From: Fodinicurvata sediminis DSM 21159
Lineage (GTDB): Bacteria > Pseudomonadota > Alphaproteobacteria > Kiloniellales > DSM-21159
Length of the DNA stretch: 64,000 nucleotides
Reading direction: 5' to 3'
NCBI RefSeq assembly: GCF_000420625.1
Contig: NZ_ATVH01000019.1
Span: 62,001 to 126,000, forward strand
The notes under the pieces are model-generated. The model did not search any database and was not told the origin of the DNA. It worked only from the letters and a program-made list of their open reading frames with translations. The translations under genes and the position numbers were made by a program. Below, in pieces: positions 62,419 through 64,000 of the stretch (position 1 is the stretch's first letter; each line of letters begins with the position of its first letter).

Positions 62419-63695
62419 TGGCCCCCGCTCTAATCGTATTCGTTCTCCTTCTGGCAGTCGGTACACCTGTCGCCGTCGTCATGGCCATGGCGGGGGTCGC
62501 CGGCAGTTATTCCATCGGTGGCGAGCAGATGATCAGCATCATCGCCGATCGCATGTTCGCGGGGGTTTCCGGCTATATGCTGATCGCGGTGCCGTATTTC
62601 ATCTTTACGGCCGAACTCATGAATCAGGGTGGGCTGACCCAGAAGCTGATCACCTTCAACAACGCACTTCTCGGCCGCATACGGGGGGCGCTCAGTCATG
62701 TCAACGTGACGGTGTCAATCTTCTTCGCCGGCCTCACCGGGGCCGCGATCACGGACACGGTGGCGCTTGGCAAGATCCTGATCCCGGCCATGAAGAAGCA
62801 GGGCTACGATGCCGAGTATGCAGCAGCGATCACAGCGTGTTCGTCCATCATCGGACCGATTATCCCGCCAAGCGTGGTGATGGTGGTCTATGCGACGATC
62901 TTGCGCGATACCTCGGTCATCGATCTCTTTGCCGGCGGTATCATTCCCGGTCTGCTGATGGCCATGTCGCTTCTGGTTATGAGCTTCGTGCTATCCTGGA
63001 TGCGCGGCTATCCCAAACAGGACCCGACACCGATCCGGGTTGCGGTGATAGCCTTTTTCTCGGCACTGCCAGCGCTGATCGTGCCCGTCATCATACTCGG
63101 CGGCATCCTGACGGGCATGACGACGGTGACCGAAGCGTCCGGTTTCGCGGCAGTCTATGCACTGGCAATCGGCTTCCTCTTCTATCGCAACCTGACCTGG
63201 CGTAAGGTTTGGGCAGCACTGGTCACCACGGTGCGTTTCTCGGGCGTCGTCTTCTTTCTGCTGGCGGCTTCGGCGGTGCTGAGCTGGTTTGTCACCCGCT
63301 CAGGCATAGCCCGCGATGCCGCTGAGCTGATCACCACCGTCTCCGATGTCGGGTTCATCCAGCTCATGATGGTGTGCGTGCTGCTGATCCTGGTCGGTAC
63401 GGTCATCGACGTCCTGCCGGCGCTTGTGGTCGTTGGTCCGGTGCTGGTTCCGGCCATGATCAACCTCGGCTTCGATCCGCTCCACTTCGCGATTCTGATG
63501 ATTGTCACGCTCAACATCGCGAATGTGACACCGCCCGTCGGGATGACCTTGATGACGGCTGCCCAGATTGCGAAAGTGCCCTATGAACGCGCGATCGTCG
63601 CCTCACTGCCGTTCTATCTTTCGTTCATCACGGTGATCGTCCTGCTGGCGTTGTTCCCGGCACTTTCGACCTGGATCCCCAGCCTGATCCGATAG
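62418..63695 (+). CDS. TRAP transporter large permease (DctM type), third system
   Basis: A 425-residue transport subunit with about 12 hydrophobic segments. Signatures include FAGLTGAAITDTVALGKI, IIGPIIPPSVVMVVYA and NVTPPVGMTLMTAAQIAKV. A GTG three bases upstream (62415) is an alternative start; the ATG at 62418 fits better and overlaps the DctQ stop. Followed 29 bases later by an aminotransferase gene. Confidence 0.93.
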   Translation: MAPALIVFVLLLAVGTPVAVVMAMAGVAGSYSIGGEQMISIIADRMFAGVSGYMLIAVPYFIFTAELMNQGGLTQKLITFNNALLGRIRGALSHVNVTVSIFFAGLTGAAITDTVALGKILIPAMKKQGYDAEYAAAITACSSIIGPIIPPSVVMVVYATILRDTSVIDLFAGGIIPGLLMAMSLLVMSFVLSWMRGYPKQDPTPIRVAVIAFFSALPALIVPVIILGGILTGMTTVTEASGFAAVYALAIGFLFYRNLTWRKVWAALVTTVRFSGVVFFLLAASAVLSWFVTRSGIARDAAELITTVSDVGFIQLMMVCVLLILVGTVIDVLPALVVVGPVLVPAMINLGFDPLHFAILMIVTLNIANVTPPVGMTLMTAAQIAKVPYERAIVASLPFYLSFITVIVLLALFPALSTWIPSLIR

Positions 63696-63724
63696 ACGGT
63701 CCCGGCAGCAGGAGCATGTTATCC

Positions 63725-64000
63725 ATGTCGCTCAGCAATTCGCATGTCATGACCGAATACCGACAGCTCACGCCAGGCTCGGCGCAACTCTACGAACGGG
63801 CCAATCAGGTCTTCCCGAGCGGCATCACTCATGATTCCCGGCATATGAAGCCCTATCCGATCTATGTCGAGCAGGCCGAAGGCGCGCACAAGCGCGACGT
63901 CGACGGCAACGACTATATCGACTATTTCGGTGGGCATGGCGCGCTGCTACTTGGGCACTCGCATCCCGAGGTAACCGAGGCGGCGCAGGCGGCACTGACG
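63725..64000 (+). CDS. glutamate-1-semialdehyde aminomutase-type class III aminotransferase, N-terminal part
   Basis: The first 92 residues of a PLP enzyme cut by the end of the window. It has the SAQLYERANQVFPSGITHDS and DVDGNDYIDYFGGHG segments typical of HemL-like class III aminotransferases. Being next to a TRAP operon rather than heme genes, it is more likely a catabolic transaminase than HemL. The ATG at 63725 has GGAG about 10 bases upstream; one at 63716 is also in frame but too close to the ribosome site. Confidence 0.85.
   Translation, partial: MSLSNSHVMTEYRQLTPGSAQLYERANQVFPSGITHDSRHMKPYPIYVEQAEGAHKRDVDGNDYIDYFGGHGALLLGHSHPEVTEAAQAALT

Noticed and set aside
1-64000. CRISPR arrays, prophage, insertion sequences or tRNA genes
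   Set aside because: No spaced direct repeats, transposase-like reading frames, inverted repeat ends or tRNA-like cloverleaf were spotted by eye; a program search would be more sensitive.

Overview
The window is a continuous, gene-dense stretch of a GC-rich Gram-negative chromosome. The cbb3 oxidase operon, heterotetrameric sarcosine oxidase, three TRAP transporters, fused Fhu permease and ectABC-ask operon point to a halotolerant or halophilic alphaproteobacterium. A Rhodospirillales relative such as Fodinicurvata is a guess from gene content, not a demonstrated assignment. I saw no rRNA, tRNA, CRISPR array, insertion sequence or phage gene. The very long antisense open frames (for example about 13280-15391 and 35019-37124) are codon-bias shadows of real genes.

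Layout. (1) 287-7379: microaerobic cbb3 cytochrome oxidase, ccoNOQP, then a 70-residue protein, a DUF2189 membrane protein, the copper P-ATPase ccoI and ccoS; ccoG and ccoH are not in the usual place. (2) 7395-21157: a divergently transcribed peptide/amide scavenging cluster. iclR-ggt-adenosine deaminase lie on the minus strand. An M81 peptidase, a complete oligopeptide-type ABC importer, an M20 amidohydrolase and an amidase lie on the plus strand. (3) 21271-26446: a multi-PAS hybrid histidine kinase and an Old Yellow Enzyme homologue. (4) 26488-37499: sarcosine oxidase soxBDAG, a TRAP transporter, a TetR regulator and a dimethylglycine dehydrogenase-like flavoenzyme. Both divergent promoter regions of this block carry the same 18-bp palindrome, so it looks like one regulon for import and demethylation of N-methylated glycines. 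(5) 37614-44457: ferric-siderophore uptake (fhuF, TonB receptor, fhuC, fhuD, fhuB) with two Fur-like boxes. (6) 44655-49732: a Tat-exported serine hydrolase, an orphan two-partner secretion TpsB porin and a second M81 peptidase. (7) 49812-54943: ectoine synthesis (ectABC-ask) with a strong terminator and a divergent MarR-type ectR, then a small membrane methyltransferase. (8) 55190-58962: a second TRAP transporter and an aldo/keto reductase. (9) 59284-64000: an AT-rich D-threonine aldolase-family gene that looks recently acquired, a third TRAP transporter, and the start of a glutamate-semialdehyde-aminomutase-type aminotransferase cut by the window edge.

Together the genes describe a cell that imports peptides, carboxylates, methylamines and ferric siderophores, respires at low oxygen, and makes ectoine against salt stress. 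The best candidate for something undescribed is the sox/TRAP/dimethylglycine-dehydrogenase regulon with its matching operators. After it come the non-standard cbb3 assembly operon and the AT-rich aldolase island.
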